From Arenimonas composti TR7-09 = DSM 18010 (GTDB lineage: Bacteria > Pseudomonadota > Gammaproteobacteria > Xanthomonadales > Xanthomonadaceae): 64,000 bases of DNA. The first letter of the stretch is position 1; the number at the start of each line of letters is the position of its first letter. The position numbers and the translations under genes are program-made. Shown here in pieces: positions 8,609-20,620 of the stretch. The notes under the pieces were generated by a model. The model did not search any database. It was not told the origin of the DNA and saw only the letters and a list, made by a program, of their open reading frames with translations. The stretch spans positions 1 through 64,000 of the forward strand of contig NZ_AUFF01000010.1 of the NCBI RefSeq assembly GCF_000426365.1, given 5' to 3'.

Positions 8609-9226
8609 ATGGCCACCCCCACGCCCCTCGACTCCCTCAAGCCGCTCGCCGGGCGCGCCCTCGGCGCCGCCCTCAACCGCCTGGTCGCGCTCGATCCGGA
8701 CACGGTTTCGGCGCTGCGCGGGCTGGAAGGGCAGCGTATCGGCCTGGCGCTGGAGGCGCCGCCGCTGGCGCTCGACATCCGCGTCGTCGACGGCCGCCTC
8801 GACGTGGGCCCGCCGACCGATGAACCCGAACTCGGCATCCGCGCGACGCTGTCGGGGGTGCTCTCGCAACTGCCCTTCCTGCGCACGCCCGGCGCGCCGC
8901 CGGTCGGCAAGGTGCGCATCAACGGCGACGCCGAACTGGCGCGCCGACTGCAGCAGCTGGCGCAGCGTTTCGATCCCGACTGGGACGAACCTTTCGCCGC
9001 CGCGTTCGGCCCGCTGCTCGGCCCGCAGCTCGCGCGCGCACTGCGCGAGGCTCTGAAGACCGGCGCCACCGTCGCGAAGAAGCTCAGCCGGGACGCTGCC
9101 GAATACCTCACCGAAGAGACCCGCGACGTCGTCGGCAAGGCCGAGCTCGGCGCCTTCCTCGACGACGTCGACGACCTGCGCGATCGCGTCGAACGCCTGG
9201 CCGCGCGCATGGACCGCCTGCAATGA
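8609..9226 (+). CDS. ubiJ: UbiJ, ubiquinone biosynthesis accessory factor (SCP2 domain)
   Basis: This 205-aa protein has an N-terminal SCP2-like lipid-binding fold (about residues 10-115, including [19 protein letters not shown] and [19 protein letters not shown]) and a C-terminal coiled region ending in [11 protein letters not shown], as in UbiJ. UbiJ scaffolds the ubiquinone hydroxylase complex and binds the lipid intermediates. Its TGA overlaps the ATG of ubiB (ATGA), the arrangement expected for the ubiJ-ubiB pair. ubiE, often upstream in other gammaproteobacteria, is not adjacent here. Confidence 0.9.
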   Translation: MATPTPLDSLKPLAGRALGAALNRLVALDPDTVSALRGLEGQRIGLALEAPPLALDIRVVDGRLDVGPPTDEPELGIRATLSGVLSQLPFLRTPGAPPVGKVRINGDAELARRLQQLAQRFDPDWDEPFAAAFGPLLGPQLARALREALKTGATVAKKLSRDAAEYLTEETRDVVGKAELGAFLDDVDDLRDRVERLAARMDRLQ

Positions 9227-10899
9227 TCGGCGCGACCCGGGGTGCCGTGACCGGCGTCCGTGGCAGCTTCCGCGCCCTGCACATCATCCGCGTGCTGCTG
9301 CGGCACCGGCTCGACGCGCTGCTCGAAGGCAGCCCGGTCGGGCGCTGGACCTGGCTGTTGCGGCCGCTGACCGGCGGCGGCAGCACCGACCTGCCGCGCG
9401 GCGAACGCGTGCGCCTGGCGCTGCAGGAACTCGGGCCGATCTTCGTGAAGTTCGGGCAGATCCTGTCGACGCGCCGCGACCTGCTGCCGCCGGACATCGC
9501 CGAGGAACTGTCGCTGCTGCAGGACCGCGTCGCGCCCTTTCCCGGCGAGAAGGCGCGGGCGCGCATCGAGAAGGAACTGGGCCGGCCGATCGCCGAACTC
9601 TTCGCCGAATTCGACGAAACGCCGCTGGCCTCGGCCTCGATCGCGCAGGTGCACGCGGCGCGCCTGCACGACGGTCGCGAGGTCGTGGTCAAGGTCCTGC
9701 GCCCGGGCATCCGCGCCCGCATCTCCGCCGACATCGCCCTGCTGCGCTCGCTGGCCGCGCTCGCCGCCCAGCATCATCCGTCGGCCGAGAAGATCCGCCC
9801 GCAGGACGTCGTCAGCGAGATCGAGACCACGCTGTACGCCGAACTCGACCTGCAGCGCGAGGGCGCCAACGCCAGCCTGATGCGCCGCACCTGGGAAGGC
9901 AGCGCCGAGCTCTACGTGCCGGAAGTGTTCTGGACCCACAGCACCGAGGCCGTGCTGACGATGGAGCGCGTGCGCGGCATTCCCTCCGATGCCATCGACC
10001 GCCTCGACGCCGCCGGCATCGACCGCAAGGCCCTGGCCGCGCGCGGCGTGCGCGTGTTCTACACGCAGGTCTTCCGCGACAACTTCTTCCACGCCGATGC
10101 CCACGCCGGCAACATCTGGGTCGACCCGGCGAATCCGTCGGACCCGCGCTTCATCGCGATCGACTTCGGCATCGTCGGCCAGCTCGACCGCCGCGACCAG
10201 TACTACCTGGCCGAGAACTTCATGGCGATCTTCCAGCGCGACTACCGCCGCATCGCCGAACTGCACGTCGAGGCCGGCTGGATGCCGGCGACGACGCGCA
10301 TCGACGATCTCGAGGCGGCGGTGCGCTCGGTCTGCGAACCCTATTTCACCCGCCCGCTGAGCGAGATTGCGCTCGGCGAGGTGCTGATGAAGCTGTTCAA
10401 GGTCGCGCAGCGCTACCAGCTGACGCTGCAGCCGCAGCTGATCCTGCTGCAGAAGACGCTGCTGAACATCGAGGGCATCGGCCGCCTGCTCGATCCGAAA
10501 CTCGACATCTGGGCCGAGGCGCGGCCGGTGCTCGAACGCATCCTGCGCGAGCGCTACAGCCCGAACACCTTGGCCGCCGAGTTCCGCAAGCGCCTGCCCG
10601 AGCTGATCACGCACGCGCCGGACATGCCGGGCCTGCTGCACGCCTTCCTCGCCCAGCAGGTCCGCGGCGAGCACACGCTGAACATGCGCAGCGAGGACCT
10701 CGCCGAACTCGCGCGCATCTCGCGAGCCGGCCAGCGGCAGACGGTGTACGCGATCCTCGGTACCGGCCTGATGATCGTCGCCGCGGTGCTGGTCGGGCTG
10801 GAGGCGGGCGGGCCGAGGGTGTTCGGCATCCCGGCCGCCGCGGGCATCGCCGCGATCGGTGCGTTCGGGGCGTTTCTCGCGGCTTGGCCGCGGCGGTGA
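9223..10899 (+). CDS. ubiB: UbiB, ubiquinone biosynthesis protein kinase-like ATPase
   Basis: This 558-aa ABC1/ADCK/UbiB family protein has the hallmark KxGQ motif ([12 protein letters not shown], about residue 74-85), the Ala-rich nucleotide loop region [13 protein letters not shown], the VVKVLRPG lysine strand, the catalytic [12 protein letters not shown] and the metal-binding IDFGIVGQL. Two C-terminal hydrophobic segments ([19 protein letters not shown] and [19 protein letters not shown]) anchor it in the inner membrane. UbiB is an ATPase needed for coenzyme Q synthesis, thought to extract or present precursors. It is translationally coupled to ubiJ. Confidence 0.95.
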   Translation: MIGATRGAVTGVRGSFRALHIIRVLLRHRLDALLEGSPVGRWTWLLRPLTGGGSTDLPRGERVRLALQELGPIFVKFGQILSTRRDLLPPDIAEELSLLQDRVAPFPGEKARARIEKELGRPIAELFAEFDETPLASASIAQVHAARLHDGREVVVKVLRPGIRARISADIALLRSLAALAAQHHPSAEKIRPQDVVSEIETTLYAELDLQREGANASLMRRTWEGSAELYVPEVFWTHSTEAVLTMERVRGIPSDAIDRLDAAGIDRKALAARGVRVFYTQVFRDNFFHADAHAGNIWVDPANPSDPRFIAIDFGIVGQLDRRDQYYLAENFMAIFQRDYRRIAELHVEAGWMPATTRIDDLEAAVRSVCEPYFTRPLSEIALGEVLMKLFKVAQRYQLTLQPQLILLQKTLLNIEGIGRLLDPKLDIWAEARPVLERILRERYSPNTLAAEFRKRLPELITHAPDMPGLLHAFLAQQVRGEHTLNMRSEDLAELARISRAGQRQTVYAILGTGLMIVAAVLVGLEAGGPRVFGIPAAAGIAAIGAFGAFLAAWPRR

Positions 10900-11663
10900 G
10901 CGGCCCGCGGCCGGGCGTGATCTTGCGAACCAGCCTGTTGCTGGCGGCCGCAGCTGCACTGGCAGTCGCGCTTCCGCTGGTGCCGCGCTGGCTGGACATC
11001 GCCCAGGAAGCCCGCGCCCGGGCGGTGGAAGAGTCCGCGATCCGAATGGCGACGGCGGTCGAGCAGGTGGCCCTGAATCGCGCCTACCTCCGCTGGCTCC
11101 AGCAGGCGGATCATGGCCGGAAGTACACGTTCGTGTTCGACGCCTCGTCACTGGTGCTCTGCGAATTCCGTCTCGGCGATGACGGGCCATCGCATCCGGA
11201 CTGCCCGCGCCCGGACATCCTGGTACTGCGCGACCAGCCGGACGACTGGCTGGTGGACCGTGCCGATCCGGAGCGCCCGCCGCTGCTCCAGCGGCACCTG
11301 CTGACCGCGGCGCGCGAACGCTTCCATCAGGCGGATCCGGGCGTCGAGGGCGTGCGCTTCGTCGACGATGGCGAACAGGCCTTCGCGAATGCCTCGGGGA
11401 GATCGCTTTGCCCGCCGGCAGACCTCGAATTGAGTGGGCGCCTGCGGCTGAGCCGGGCGGTGATCGCCACCGACCGCGGCATCGCGCTGATGTTCGCGGG
11501 CAGCGCCGGGTGCGAGCGCGAGCCGCCGGAGCCGACGATGGTGATGCTGCGCCAGCGCGACGGCGACTGGTGTGTCGCCGCGCAGTGGTTCCGTGGCCTG
11601 CGCCGCGACGGCGATTCCTTCGGTGCCCCGGGATGCGGATCCGGCACGGGCGGCGCAGGGTGA
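10896..11663 (+). CDS. uncharacterised membrane-anchored protein
   Basis: This protein of about 255 aa was not recognised. The GTG at 10896 overlaps the ubiB TGA (GTGA), a coupling used repeatedly in this window, so it is preferred over a TTG at 10884. An N-terminal hydrophobic segment ([18 protein letters not shown]) is followed by a periplasmic region with five or six cysteines ([40 protein letters not shown]), suggesting disulfides. The stop TGA overlaps the ATG of truC. Function cannot be assigned. Confidence 0.7.
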   Translation: MSGPRPGVILRTSLLLAAAAALAVALPLVPRWLDIAQEARARAVEESAIRMATAVEQVALNRAYLRWLQQADHGRKYTFVFDASSLVLCEFRLGDDGPSHPDCPRPDILVLRDQPDDWLVDRADPERPPLLQRHLLTAARERFHQADPGVEGVRFVDDGEQAFANASGRSLCPPADLELSGRLRLSRAVIATDRGIALMFAGSAGCEREPPEPTMVMLRQRDGDWCVAAQWFRGLRRDGDSFGAPGCGSGTGGAG

Positions 11664-12352
11664 TGGACGTCCTGTTCGCCGACGACTTCCTCGCGGTCGT
11701 CGACAAGCCGGCCGGCCTGATGGTCCACGACAGTGCCCTGGCCCGCGGCGAGACCGACTTCGCCGCCGATCGCCTGCGCGAGCAGTTCGGCCGGCCGATC
11801 CACCTCGTGCACCGGCTCGACCGCGCCACCAGCGGCTGCCTGCTGCTGGCCTTCGACCGCGACACCGCCTCGGCGCTCGGCCGCCAGCTGATGGCGCAGG
11901 GCTTCGACAAGGACTATCTGGCGATCTGCCGCGGCTGGCCGGAGCCCGCGGCCGGCGTCATCGACCATCCGCTCGACGGTGGCCCCGGCAAGCCGCAGAA
12001 GAAGCCGGCGCAGACCGCTTACACGACGCTCGCCACCGCCGAAGTCGACTGGCCGAGCGCGCAGCACCCGACCTCGCGCTACGCGCTGCTGCGCTGCTCG
12101 CCGCTGACGGGCCGCTTCCGGCAGATCCGCCGCCACCTCAAGCACATCCACCATCACCTGGTCGGCGACACCAGCCATGGCGACGGCCGCCACAACCTCG
12201 CGTTCCGCATGCGCGGCTTGCACCGGATGCTGCTGCATGCGCAGCACCTCGGCTTCACGCATCCCGCCGACGGCCGCCGTGTCGATGTCCACGCGCCAGG
12301 CGACGGCGAATGGAACCGGGCGGCGCAGCTGCTGGGATTTCCTACGCCGTGA
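11663..12352 (+). CDS. truC: tRNA pseudouridine(65) synthase TruC
   Basis: This 229-aa RluA-family pseudouridine synthase carries the catalytic HRLDRATSG motif with the nucleophilic Asp near residue 52. Family-specific stretches fit TruC rather than RluA/C/D: the start VLFADDFLAVVDKPAGLMVH, then QTAYTTLATAEV, GRFRQIRRHLKHIHHHLVGD and HGDGRHN. TruC modifies U65 in the acceptor stem of some tRNAs. There is no S4 domain, consistent with TruC. The ATG overlaps the preceding stop (TGATG), indicating coupling to the upstream unknown gene. Confidence 0.88.
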   Translation: MDVLFADDFLAVVDKPAGLMVHDSALARGETDFAADRLREQFGRPIHLVHRLDRATSGCLLLAFDRDTASALGRQLMAQGFDKDYLAICRGWPEPAAGVIDHPLDGGPGKPQKKPAQTAYTTLATAEVDWPSAQHPTSRYALLRCSPLTGRFRQIRRHLKHIHHHLVGDTSHGDGRHNLAFRMRGLHRMLLHAQHLGFTHPADGRRVDVHAPGDGEWNRAAQLLGFPTP

Positions 12353-12531
12353 GTGGAGATCGGCGCTCGCGCGAGCGCGCGCCGACAGTGACAATGGACG
12401 CGCGGAAAGGAAGGACAGTGATGCCGGACGACGTCGATCCGTCGCAGCGTTTCCGCATTACCGATGGCCGGTTGCGGTGCAGGTTCCGGCTGCTATCGTC
12501 CGCGCCGCACTCCCCCACCCGGATCGCCCCC

Positions 12532-13314
12532 ATGCGCCAGTTCCCGCTCGTTCCGTTGCTCGTCCTGGCGCTGTGCGCCGCCGCCGCGCCCGCCTTCGCC
12601 ACCGGTGTCGAACCGGCCGATGCCAGCCGCACGCCGCGCACCACCGAGCGGCCCGACGCCGTGCGCGACTCGACGATCATCAGCTCGGAAGCCTTCCTCA
12701 GTGGTCATCCGGACATGCGCTGGCGGCTCGCCGGCCTCGAGGCCGAAAAGCTCGGCCGTGCCGGTGACGCGATCACCTATTACCGGCGCGCGGCCCGCTT
12801 CGCCGACAAGCCCTCGCAGGGCCTGCTCGCCGAGGCCTACTGGCTGGGCCGCGGGGTCGAGCAGGACCGCGCGCTCGCCTATGCCTGGATGGACCTCGCC
12901 GCCGAGCGCGGCTACCCGTTCCTGCTCGCCAAGCGCGAGGCCTACTGGAACGCGCTGAGCGAGGCCGAGCGTGAGCGTGCGCTCGAACTGGGCACGGCCC
13001 TCTACGCCGAATACGGCGACGAGGTCGCCAAGCCGCGCATGGAGCAGGTGATGCGCCGCGAGCGGCGCAACGTCACCGGCAGCCGCACCGGCCACGTCGG
13101 TGCGCTGACGATCATGATCCCGACGCCGGGCGGTACCCGCACCGTCGATGCCTCGCACTACTACGCCGACAAGTTCTGGAACCCGAACCTCTACTGGCGC
13201 TGGCAGGACTACGACTGGAAGAAGCCGGGCATGGGCGTGGTCGAGGTCGGCACCGTGATGACCGACGAGAACGACCCGCGGCTCGAGGCGGAGGACCCGG
13301 CGGTCGTCGACTGA
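12532..13314 (+). CDS. secreted Sel1/TPR-like repeat protein, copy 1
   Basis: This 260-aa protein has a clear signal peptide (MRQFPLVPLLVLALCAAAAPAFA, cleavage after AFA). It has a helical repeat region with Sel1-like words (GDAITYYRRAARFADKPSQGLLAEAYWLGRGVEQDRALAYAWMDLAAERG), then EYGDEVAKPRMEQ and a Trp/Tyr-rich tail (FWNPNLYWRWQDYDW). Sel1 repeats usually mediate protein contacts in the periplasm. The next gene is a paralogue sharing HPD, RAARFADKPSQG, AWMDLAAERG and EYGDEVA. Its true role is unknown. Confidence 0.85.
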   Translation: MRQFPLVPLLVLALCAAAAPAFATGVEPADASRTPRTTERPDAVRDSTIISSEAFLSGHPDMRWRLAGLEAEKLGRAGDAITYYRRAARFADKPSQGLLAEAYWLGRGVEQDRALAYAWMDLAAERGYPFLLAKREAYWNALSEAERERALELGTALYAEYGDEVAKPRMEQVMRRERRNVTGSRTGHVGALTIMIPTPGGTRTVDASHYYADKFWNPNLYWRWQDYDWKKPGMGVVEVGTVMTDENDPRLEAEDPAVVD

Positions 13315-13335
13315 ACGCCGGGCTTGACTCTTTGT

Positions 13336-13372
13336 TTTACATCCGTAATCGTTGGGCAATTACGGATGTAAA
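13336..13372. promoter_or_regulatory. twin-operator palindrome (BlaI/MecI-like spacing)
   Basis: A perfect 14-bp inverted repeat, TTTACATCCGTAAT (13336-13349) and ATTACGGATGTAAA (13359-13372), has a 9-bp spacer. Each half is itself a near-dyad (TTAC-N4-GTAA), so the site looks like two dimer operators with centres 23 bp apart, on the same DNA face. A TTGACT box at 13324 is a possible -35, which would put the operator over the promoter of the second Sel1-like gene. The TTACA...TGTAA outer pattern recalls BlaI/MecI/CopY repressor sites; the cognate regulator is not in the window. Confidence 0.7.
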
Positions 13373-13390
13373 CAGAGAGGGGTGACACCG

Positions 13391-14062
13391 ATGCGCATCG
13401 TGATGCTCAGCCGGCTCCTGCCGGTCCTGATGCTGCTGGCCGGCGCCCTGCCGGCGGTGGCGATCGCCGCCAGCGACGCGCTGATCGATCCGGCAGTGCT
13501 CGACAGTCCCGCCTTCCTCGCGGGCCATCCCGACCTGCGCTTCCGCCGCGAGGGCTTCGCGGCCTACGACCGCGGCCGCCACCGCAGTGCCGTCGAGGCC
13601 TTCCGCAAGGCCGCCCGCTACGCCGACAAACCCTCGCAGGGCATGCTCGCGGAGATGTACGCCAATGGCGACGGCGTGCCGGCCGATCCGGCGCTCGCAT
13701 GGGCCTGGATGGCGCTCGCCGCCGAGCGCGGGCCGGCCTGGGCGGAGGCGCGCCGCGAGGCCTACCTGGCGCGCGTGCCGGCGTCCGAGCTCGCGCGCGC
13801 CGATGCGCTGTTCGCGGAGATGCTGGGCGAATACGGCGACGAGGTCGCGCGCCCGCGGCTGGCGACGCATCTGCGCCGCGCCGCCCGCGGGAACACCGGC
13901 AGCCGCGTCGGCGGCTCGGCGCCGCGGCGCGTGCAGCTGGTGTCGGGCGACGGCGTGCGCGAGGTCCGCGATGTCGACTTCGACGATCCGCGCTACTGGG
14001 AACCGGAGCGCTACTTCGCGCTGCAGGACGCGGAGTGGGCCCGTTTCCGCGGCGGCGACTGA
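13391..14062 (+). CDS. secreted Sel1/TPR-like repeat protein, copy 2
   Basis: This 223-aa paralogue of the preceding gene starts at the ATG preceded by GAGAGGGG. It has a signal peptide (LLPVLMLLAGALPAVAIAA). Conserved words shared with copy 1 are FLAGHPDLRFRREGF, FRKAARYADKPSQGMLAEMY, AWAWMALAAERG and EYGDEVARPRL, and it ends in a Tyr/Trp-rich DPRYWEPERYFALQDAEW. The pair probably arose by tandem duplication. The strong palindromic operator 20-55 bp upstream suggests that this copy is separately regulated, so the two are likely not simple redundant copies. Confidence 0.85.
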   Translation: MRIVMLSRLLPVLMLLAGALPAVAIAASDALIDPAVLDSPAFLAGHPDLRFRREGFAAYDRGRHRSAVEAFRKAARYADKPSQGMLAEMYANGDGVPADPALAWAWMALAAERGPAWAEARREAYLARVPASELARADALFAEMLGEYGDEVARPRLATHLRRAARGNTGSRVGGSAPRRVQLVSGDGVREVRDVDFDDPRYWEPERYFALQDAEWARFRGGD

Positions 14063-14140
14063 GCGGCCGGCAGCGGCCGGCGCGCACCGGCGGCGGCCGG
14101 CCGGCGATAATGCCACCTCCGCCACCGCCCGGTTCCCGCC

Positions 14141-14758
14141 TTGGCCAAGCTGTACTTCTACTACTCGGCGATGAACGCCGGTAAGACCACGACGTTGCTG
14201 CAGAGCGCGCACAATTACCACGAGCGCGGCATGCGCACGCTGATCCTGACGCCGCGGCTGGACGACCGTTTCGGCGAGGGCGTGGTCGCCTCGCGCATCG
14301 GCCTGAAGGCGGCGGGCACGGTGTTCGGTGCGTCCGACGACCTGCACGCGATCGTCGCCGCCGACGTCGCCGCGAACGGCCCGCTGCACTGCGTGCTGGT
14401 CGACGAATCGCAGTTCCTGTCGAAGGCGCAGGTCTGGCAGCTCAGCGAGATCGTCGACCGCATGAACATCCCGGTGCTCGCCTACGGCCTGCGCACCGAC
14501 TTCCGCGGTGAGCTGTTCGAAGGCAGCCAGTACCTGCTGGCCTGGGCCGACAACCTCGTCGAGATCAAGACGATCTGCCACACCGGCCGCAAGGCGACGA
14601 TGGTGGTGCGCGTCGACGAACACGGCCGCGCGGTCAGCGACGGCCCGCAGGTCGAGATCGGCGGCAACGACCGCTACGTTTCCGTCAGCCGCGGCGAGTT
14701 CAAGAAGATCATGGCGGGCGAGGGCCGGATCGAGCCGCAGCAACCGCCGTTGCTCTGA
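14141..14758 (+). CDS. tdk: thymidine kinase
   Basis: This 205-aa type II thymidine kinase phosphorylates thymidine with ATP in the salvage pathway. The P-loop is [18 protein letters not shown], followed by the Walker B-type [10 protein letters not shown] and the substrate lasso [12 protein letters not shown]. No ATG fits; the conserved [15 protein letters not shown] start requires the TTG at 14141. The zinc ligands of the usual enzyme are largely replaced (ICHTGRKA instead of CxxC, YVSVSR instead of YVSVCR), a pattern I recall from xanthomonads. A weak ribosome-binding site and TTG start suggest low expression. Confidence 0.92.
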   Translation: MAKLYFYYSAMNAGKTTTLLQSAHNYHERGMRTLILTPRLDDRFGEGVVASRIGLKAAGTVFGASDDLHAIVAADVAANGPLHCVLVDESQFLSKAQVWQLSEIVDRMNIPVLAYGLRTDFRGELFEGSQYLLAWADNLVEIKTICHTGRKATMVVRVDEHGRAVSDGPQVEIGGNDRYVSVSRGEFKKIMAGEGRIEPQQPPLL

Positions 14759-14772
14759 CCCCCGCTCTCGCC

Positions 14773-14867
14773 GTAGGAGCGGCTTCAGCCGCGATGTCTT
14801 TCGCGCGCGCTTCGCGCGCGCTTTGCGCGAGTGGAGAAAGGCATCGCGGCTGAAGCCGCTCCTACAG
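14773..14867. repeat. inverted REP pair
   Basis: A forward copy at 14773 and a reverse copy ending at 14866 enclose a second internal hairpin (TCGCGCGCGCTTCGCGCGCG). The pair sits between convergent tdk and the kinase gene, a common REP location. Confidence 0.9.
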
Positions 14868-14878
14868 GGGGTAAGGGC

Positions 14879-17689
<2,811 letters not shown>

Positions 17690-17708
17690 CCGTGCGGACC
17701 GGCCCGGG

Positions 17709-18272
17709 TCAGCCCTGCAGCGCGGCGAGCAGGAACATGCGCGCCTTCTGCCAGTCGCGGCGGATGCTGCGCTCGGAGCGCTTCATCAGGCCGGCGATCT
17801 CGGTCTCCGACAGGCCGGCGAAGTAGCGCATCTCGACCACCTGGGCGAGCCGCGGGTCGAGGTCGTGCAGCTTGTTCAGGGCGACATCGAGGCCGAGCAT
17901 GTCCTCGTCCAGGCGCATGCCGCCGCCGGCGTCCTCCGGCAGGTCGGTGACGCGGTGCAGATCGCCGCCCCGCTTCACCGCCAGGCGCTGGCGGGCGTAG
18001 TCGACGACGACGCTGCGCATCGCGCTGGCGGCGTAGGCGAAGAAGTGGGCGCGGTCCTCGAACTCGGCTTCGGCGCGGCCGGCGAGCTTCAGGTAGGCCT
18101 CGTGCACCAGCGCGGTGGTGTCGAGCGTGTGGCCGTGCTGCTGGCCACCGAGCTGGCGCCGGGCCATGCCGTGCAGTTCGCGATAGAGCGTGGCGAGCAC
18201 GCGGTCGAGCGCCGAGCGGTCGCCGCCACGCGCCTCGGCCAGCCACTGGGTGATGTCGGCGGTTTCGTTCAT
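17709..18272 (-). CDS. ECF sigma factor (Sig-70_X6-type)
   Basis: This 187-aa protein has the two-domain layout of ECF sigma factors. Region 2 covers about residues 15-85 (LATLYRELHGMARRQLGG, DTTALVHEAYLKL, FEDRAHFFAYAASAMRSVVVDYAR). Region 4 covers 125-180 (LNKLHDLDPRLAQVVEMRYF, GLSETEIAGLMKRSERSIRRDW). The long AMRSVVVDYARQR segment is typical of the TIGR02999 subgroup, which is often linked to Ser/Thr kinases rather than an anti-sigma factor. No anti-sigma gene is adjacent. Control may be through phosphorylation by the downstream kinase. Confidence 0.9.
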   Translation of the reverse strand: MNETADITQWLAEARGGDRSALDRVLATLYRELHGMARRQLGGQQHGHTLDTTALVHEAYLKLAGRAEAEFEDRAHFFAYAASAMRSVVVDYARQRLAVKRGGDLHRVTDLPEDAGGGMRLDEDMLGLDVALNKLHDLDPRLAQVVEMRYFAGLSETEIAGLMKRSERSIRRDWQKARMFLLAALQG

Positions 18273-18323
18273 GACTCCCCGGTCCCGTCTGCGCGGGATG
18301 CGCCACTATAACGCCGGGAGGAT

Positions 18324-18452
18324 TGAGAAACGAGAAACGAGGAACGAGAAACGAGTGAAAGCCCGCGCCTTCGGCGCGAGTGATTAGTGGCGCTCACGCC
18401 GTGGCTGCCCGGCCGCCCCACTCGTTTCTCGTTCCTCGTTCCTCGTTTCTCA
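18324..18452. repeat. word-repeat hairpin B (word CGAGAAA / CGAGGAA)
   Basis: The left arm (18324-18357) and right arm (18419-18452) are each 34 bp and pair with a single mismatch. Both consist of tandem CGAGAAA or CGAGGAA words. The 61-bp loop contains its own GC-rich hairpin (CGCGCCTTCGGCGCG). It lies between mutM and the ECF sigma gene, both on the minus strand, so it could terminate mutM transcription or insulate the sigma gene. Confidence 0.85.
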
Positions 18453-18455
18453 TCT

Positions 18456-19268
18456 TCACCGCTGACACCCCGAACACCACACCGTCGCCCGCCCGCCCAT
18501 CTGCCGGCCACGCAAGGGCCGGCCGCAGTGCCGGCAGGGCTGGCCTTCACGCCCGTAGACCTGCAGTTCCTGTTCGAAGTAACCCGGCGCGCCGTCGGGG
18601 CTGAGGAAGTCGCGCAAGGTGGTGCCGCCGCGGGTGATCGCGTAGGCCAGCACCTCCTTCACCGCGGCGGCCAGCGCCCGGTAGCGCTCGCGGCTGACCG
18701 CGCCGGCGGCGCGACCCGGGCGGATGCCGGCACGGAACAGGGCTTCGGCGGCGTAGATGTTGCCGACCCCGACGACCACGGCCTGGTCCATCAGGAAGGC
18801 CTTCACCGGCGCCTTGCGGCCGCGGCTCAGCGCGAACAGGTAGTCGCCGTCGAAGGCGTCGGCGAGCGGCTCGGGGCCGAGCCCGGCGAGCAGCGGATGC
18901 GTCTCGCCGGCCGGCTGCCAGAGCAGGCAGCCGAAGCGGCGTGGATCGGTGAAACGCAGCACGCGGCCCGAATCCAGCACGAGGTCGACGTGGTCGTGGC
19001 TGCCGACCGGTGTCGCCGCCGGCAGCACGCGCAACATGCCCGACATGCCCAGGTGCATCAGCGCGCTGCCCGGTGCGGTGTCGAGCAGCAGGTATTTCGC
19101 GCGCCGGCGCACGGCCAGCACCGGTTGCCCGGGCAGGTTCGCGCCCACTTCCGGCGGGATCGGCCAGCGCAGGTCCGGCCGGCGCAACACGACGCCGGTG
19201 ATGTGCCGGCCTTCGACGTGCGGCGCGAGGCCGCGGCGGGTGGTCTCGACTTCGGGCAGTTCCGGCAT
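18456..19268 (-). CDS. mutM: formamidopyrimidine-DNA glycosylase
   Basis: This 270-aa Fpg/MutM enzyme excises oxidised purines such as 8-oxoguanine. The N-terminal PELPEVETTRRGL supplies the Pro nucleophile and catalytic Glu; Lys at AKYLLL is conserved. The H2TH region is GVGNIYAAEALFRAGI, and the C-terminal zinc finger CRHCGRPL...VWCSGC is intact. The length is normal for the family. It is divergent from a desaturase gene, with a word-repeat hairpin in the shared promoter region. Confidence 0.96.
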   Translation of the reverse strand: MPELPEVETTRRGLAPHVEGRHITGVVLRRPDLRWPIPPEVGANLPGQPVLAVRRRAKYLLLDTAPGSALMHLGMSGMLRVLPAATPVGSHDHVDLVLDSGRVLRFTDPRRFGCLLWQPAGETHPLLAGLGPEPLADAFDGDYLFALSRGRKAPVKAFLMDQAVVVGVGNIYAAEALFRAGIRPGRAAGAVSRERYRALAAAVKEVLAYAITRGGTTLRDFLSPDGAPGYFEQELQVYGREGQPCRHCGRPLRGRQMGGRATVWCSGCQR

Positions 19269-19278
19269 GGGCGGAGTC

Positions 19279-19370
19279 TAGTTCGTAGTTCGTAGGAGGT
19301 ACGAGGTAGTCGCAGACGGCGATGCCGCGCCGGCGACCACTACCTCGTACCTCGTACGAACTACGAACTA
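19279..19370. repeat. word-repeat hairpin C (words TTCGTAG and TACGAGG)
   Basis: The arms 19279-19310 and 19339-19370 are 32 bp each and complementary except one G/C position. They are made of TAGTTCG then TACGAGG words. The loop is 28 bp and GC-rich. The element fills most of the spacer between divergent mutM and the desaturase, so it is probably transcribed in at least one 5' leader. Confidence 0.85.
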
Positions 19371-19438
19371 CGAAGTCCGCGGTTCACGTGCCAGGAGGCG
19401 AGCCGCTGTAGTCTGGCGTCGTCTCCCGGAGTTCCCCC

Positions 19439-20611
19439 ATGCCCGAAGCCCTGCTCGAGTTCCTCTCCCGCGGCCTGACCCAGGCCACCTGGTGGCAGAT
19501 GCTGCTCGTCCTGGTCGTCGTCGGCCAGCTGACGATGGCCTCGACCACGCTCTACCTGCACCGCAGCGCGACCCACCGCGGCGTCGATTTCCATCCGCTG
19601 GTCGCGCACTGGTTCCGTTTCTGGAACTGGCTGACCACCGGCATGGTCACGAAGGAGTGGGTGGCGATCCACCGCAAGCACCACGCCCACTGCGAAACCG
19701 CCGAGGATCCGCACAGCCCGCGCTTCGAAGGCCTCGACACCGTGCTCTGGCGCGGCAGCGAGCTCTACCGCAAGGCGGCGCTGAACCGGGCCGACATGGA
19801 CAAGTACGGTCGCGGCACCCCGGACGACTGGATCGAGCGCCACCTCTACACCCCGCACGACCGCCTCGGCCCGACCCTGACCCTGTTCGCCTACACCGCC
19901 CTGTTCGGCATTCCCGGCATCGCGCTGTGGGCGCTGCAGATGATGTGGATCCCGTTCTGGGCCGCCGGCGTGATCAACGGCCTCGGCCACTGGTGGGGCT
20001 ATCGCAACTTCGACACCCACGACACCGCGACCAACCTCGCGCCCTGGGGCCTGTGGATCGGCGGCGAGGAACTGCACAACAACCACCACGCTTTCCCCAG
20101 CTCGGCGAAATTCGCGCTGCGCCGATACGAGTTCGACATCGGCTGGGCGGCGATCCGCGGCCTGCAGCTGCTCGGTCTGGCGAAGGTGCTGCGCGTGGCG
20201 CCGGTGCTCGACGTGCGCCCGAACATCGCGGCGCCCGATGCGGAAACGCTGAAGGCGATGATCGCGCACCGCTGGCAGGTCGCGACCGACTACTTCCAGA
20301 TGGTGCTGAAGCCGCATCTGCAGGCGGAAGCGCGTGACCTGCCGGGGCGCCTGCGCCGCGCGTTCCGCAGCGACGGGCGCTGGCTCGACGAGGCGCACCG
20401 CGCGACGTTCGCCGCGTGGATCGCCGAGCGCCCGAACACCCAGCGCCTGGTCGAGTTCCGCACCCGCCTGCTGGCGATCTACGAACTGCGCAGCGCCGCC
20501 GCCGAAGCCAAGCTCGAGGCCCTGCGTGCCTGGTGCGCCGAGGCCGAGGCCTCGGGCATCCGTGCGCTGGAAGAGTTCTCCGCGCGCCTCAAGGGCTACT
20601 CCATGGCCTGA
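19439..20611 (+). CDS. acyl-CoA/acyl-lipid delta-9-type fatty acid desaturase
   Basis: This 390-aa membrane di-iron desaturase has the three histidine boxes HRSATH (residues ~41-46), HRKHH (~79-83) and HNNHH (~218-222), with hydrophobic segments between them (QMLLVLVVVGQLTMA, TLFAYTALFGIPGIALWAL). The HRxxxH / HRxHH / HNxHH set is typical of stearoyl-CoA-type delta-9 desaturases. These introduce a double bond into saturated acyl chains to adjust membrane fluidity. A C-terminal helical tail of about 120 residues extends beyond the catalytic core. Expression may be influenced by the hairpin in its upstream region. Confidence 0.9.
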   Translation: MPEALLEFLSRGLTQATWWQMLLVLVVVGQLTMASTTLYLHRSATHRGVDFHPLVAHWFRFWNWLTTGMVTKEWVAIHRKHHAHCETAEDPHSPRFEGLDTVLWRGSELYRKAALNRADMDKYGRGTPDDWIERHLYTPHDRLGPTLTLFAYTALFGIPGIALWALQMMWIPFWAAGVINGLGHWWGYRNFDTHDTATNLAPWGLWIGGEELHNNHHAFPSSAKFALRRYEFDIGWAAIRGLQLLGLAKVLRVAPVLDVRPNIAAPDAETLKAMIAHRWQVATDYFQMVLKPHLQAEARDLPGRLRRAFRSDGRWLDEAHRATFAAWIAERPNTQRLVEFRTRLLAIYELRSAAAEAKLEALRAWCAEAEASGIRALEEFSARLKGYSMA

Positions 20612-20620
20612 CACCCCCGT

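Noticed and set aside
12353-12531. coding extension upstream of the first Sel1-like gene (open frame reading MDARKGRTVMPDD)
   Set aside because: It lacks a good ribosome-binding site relative to the signal-peptide start at 12532 and would place the export signal internally.
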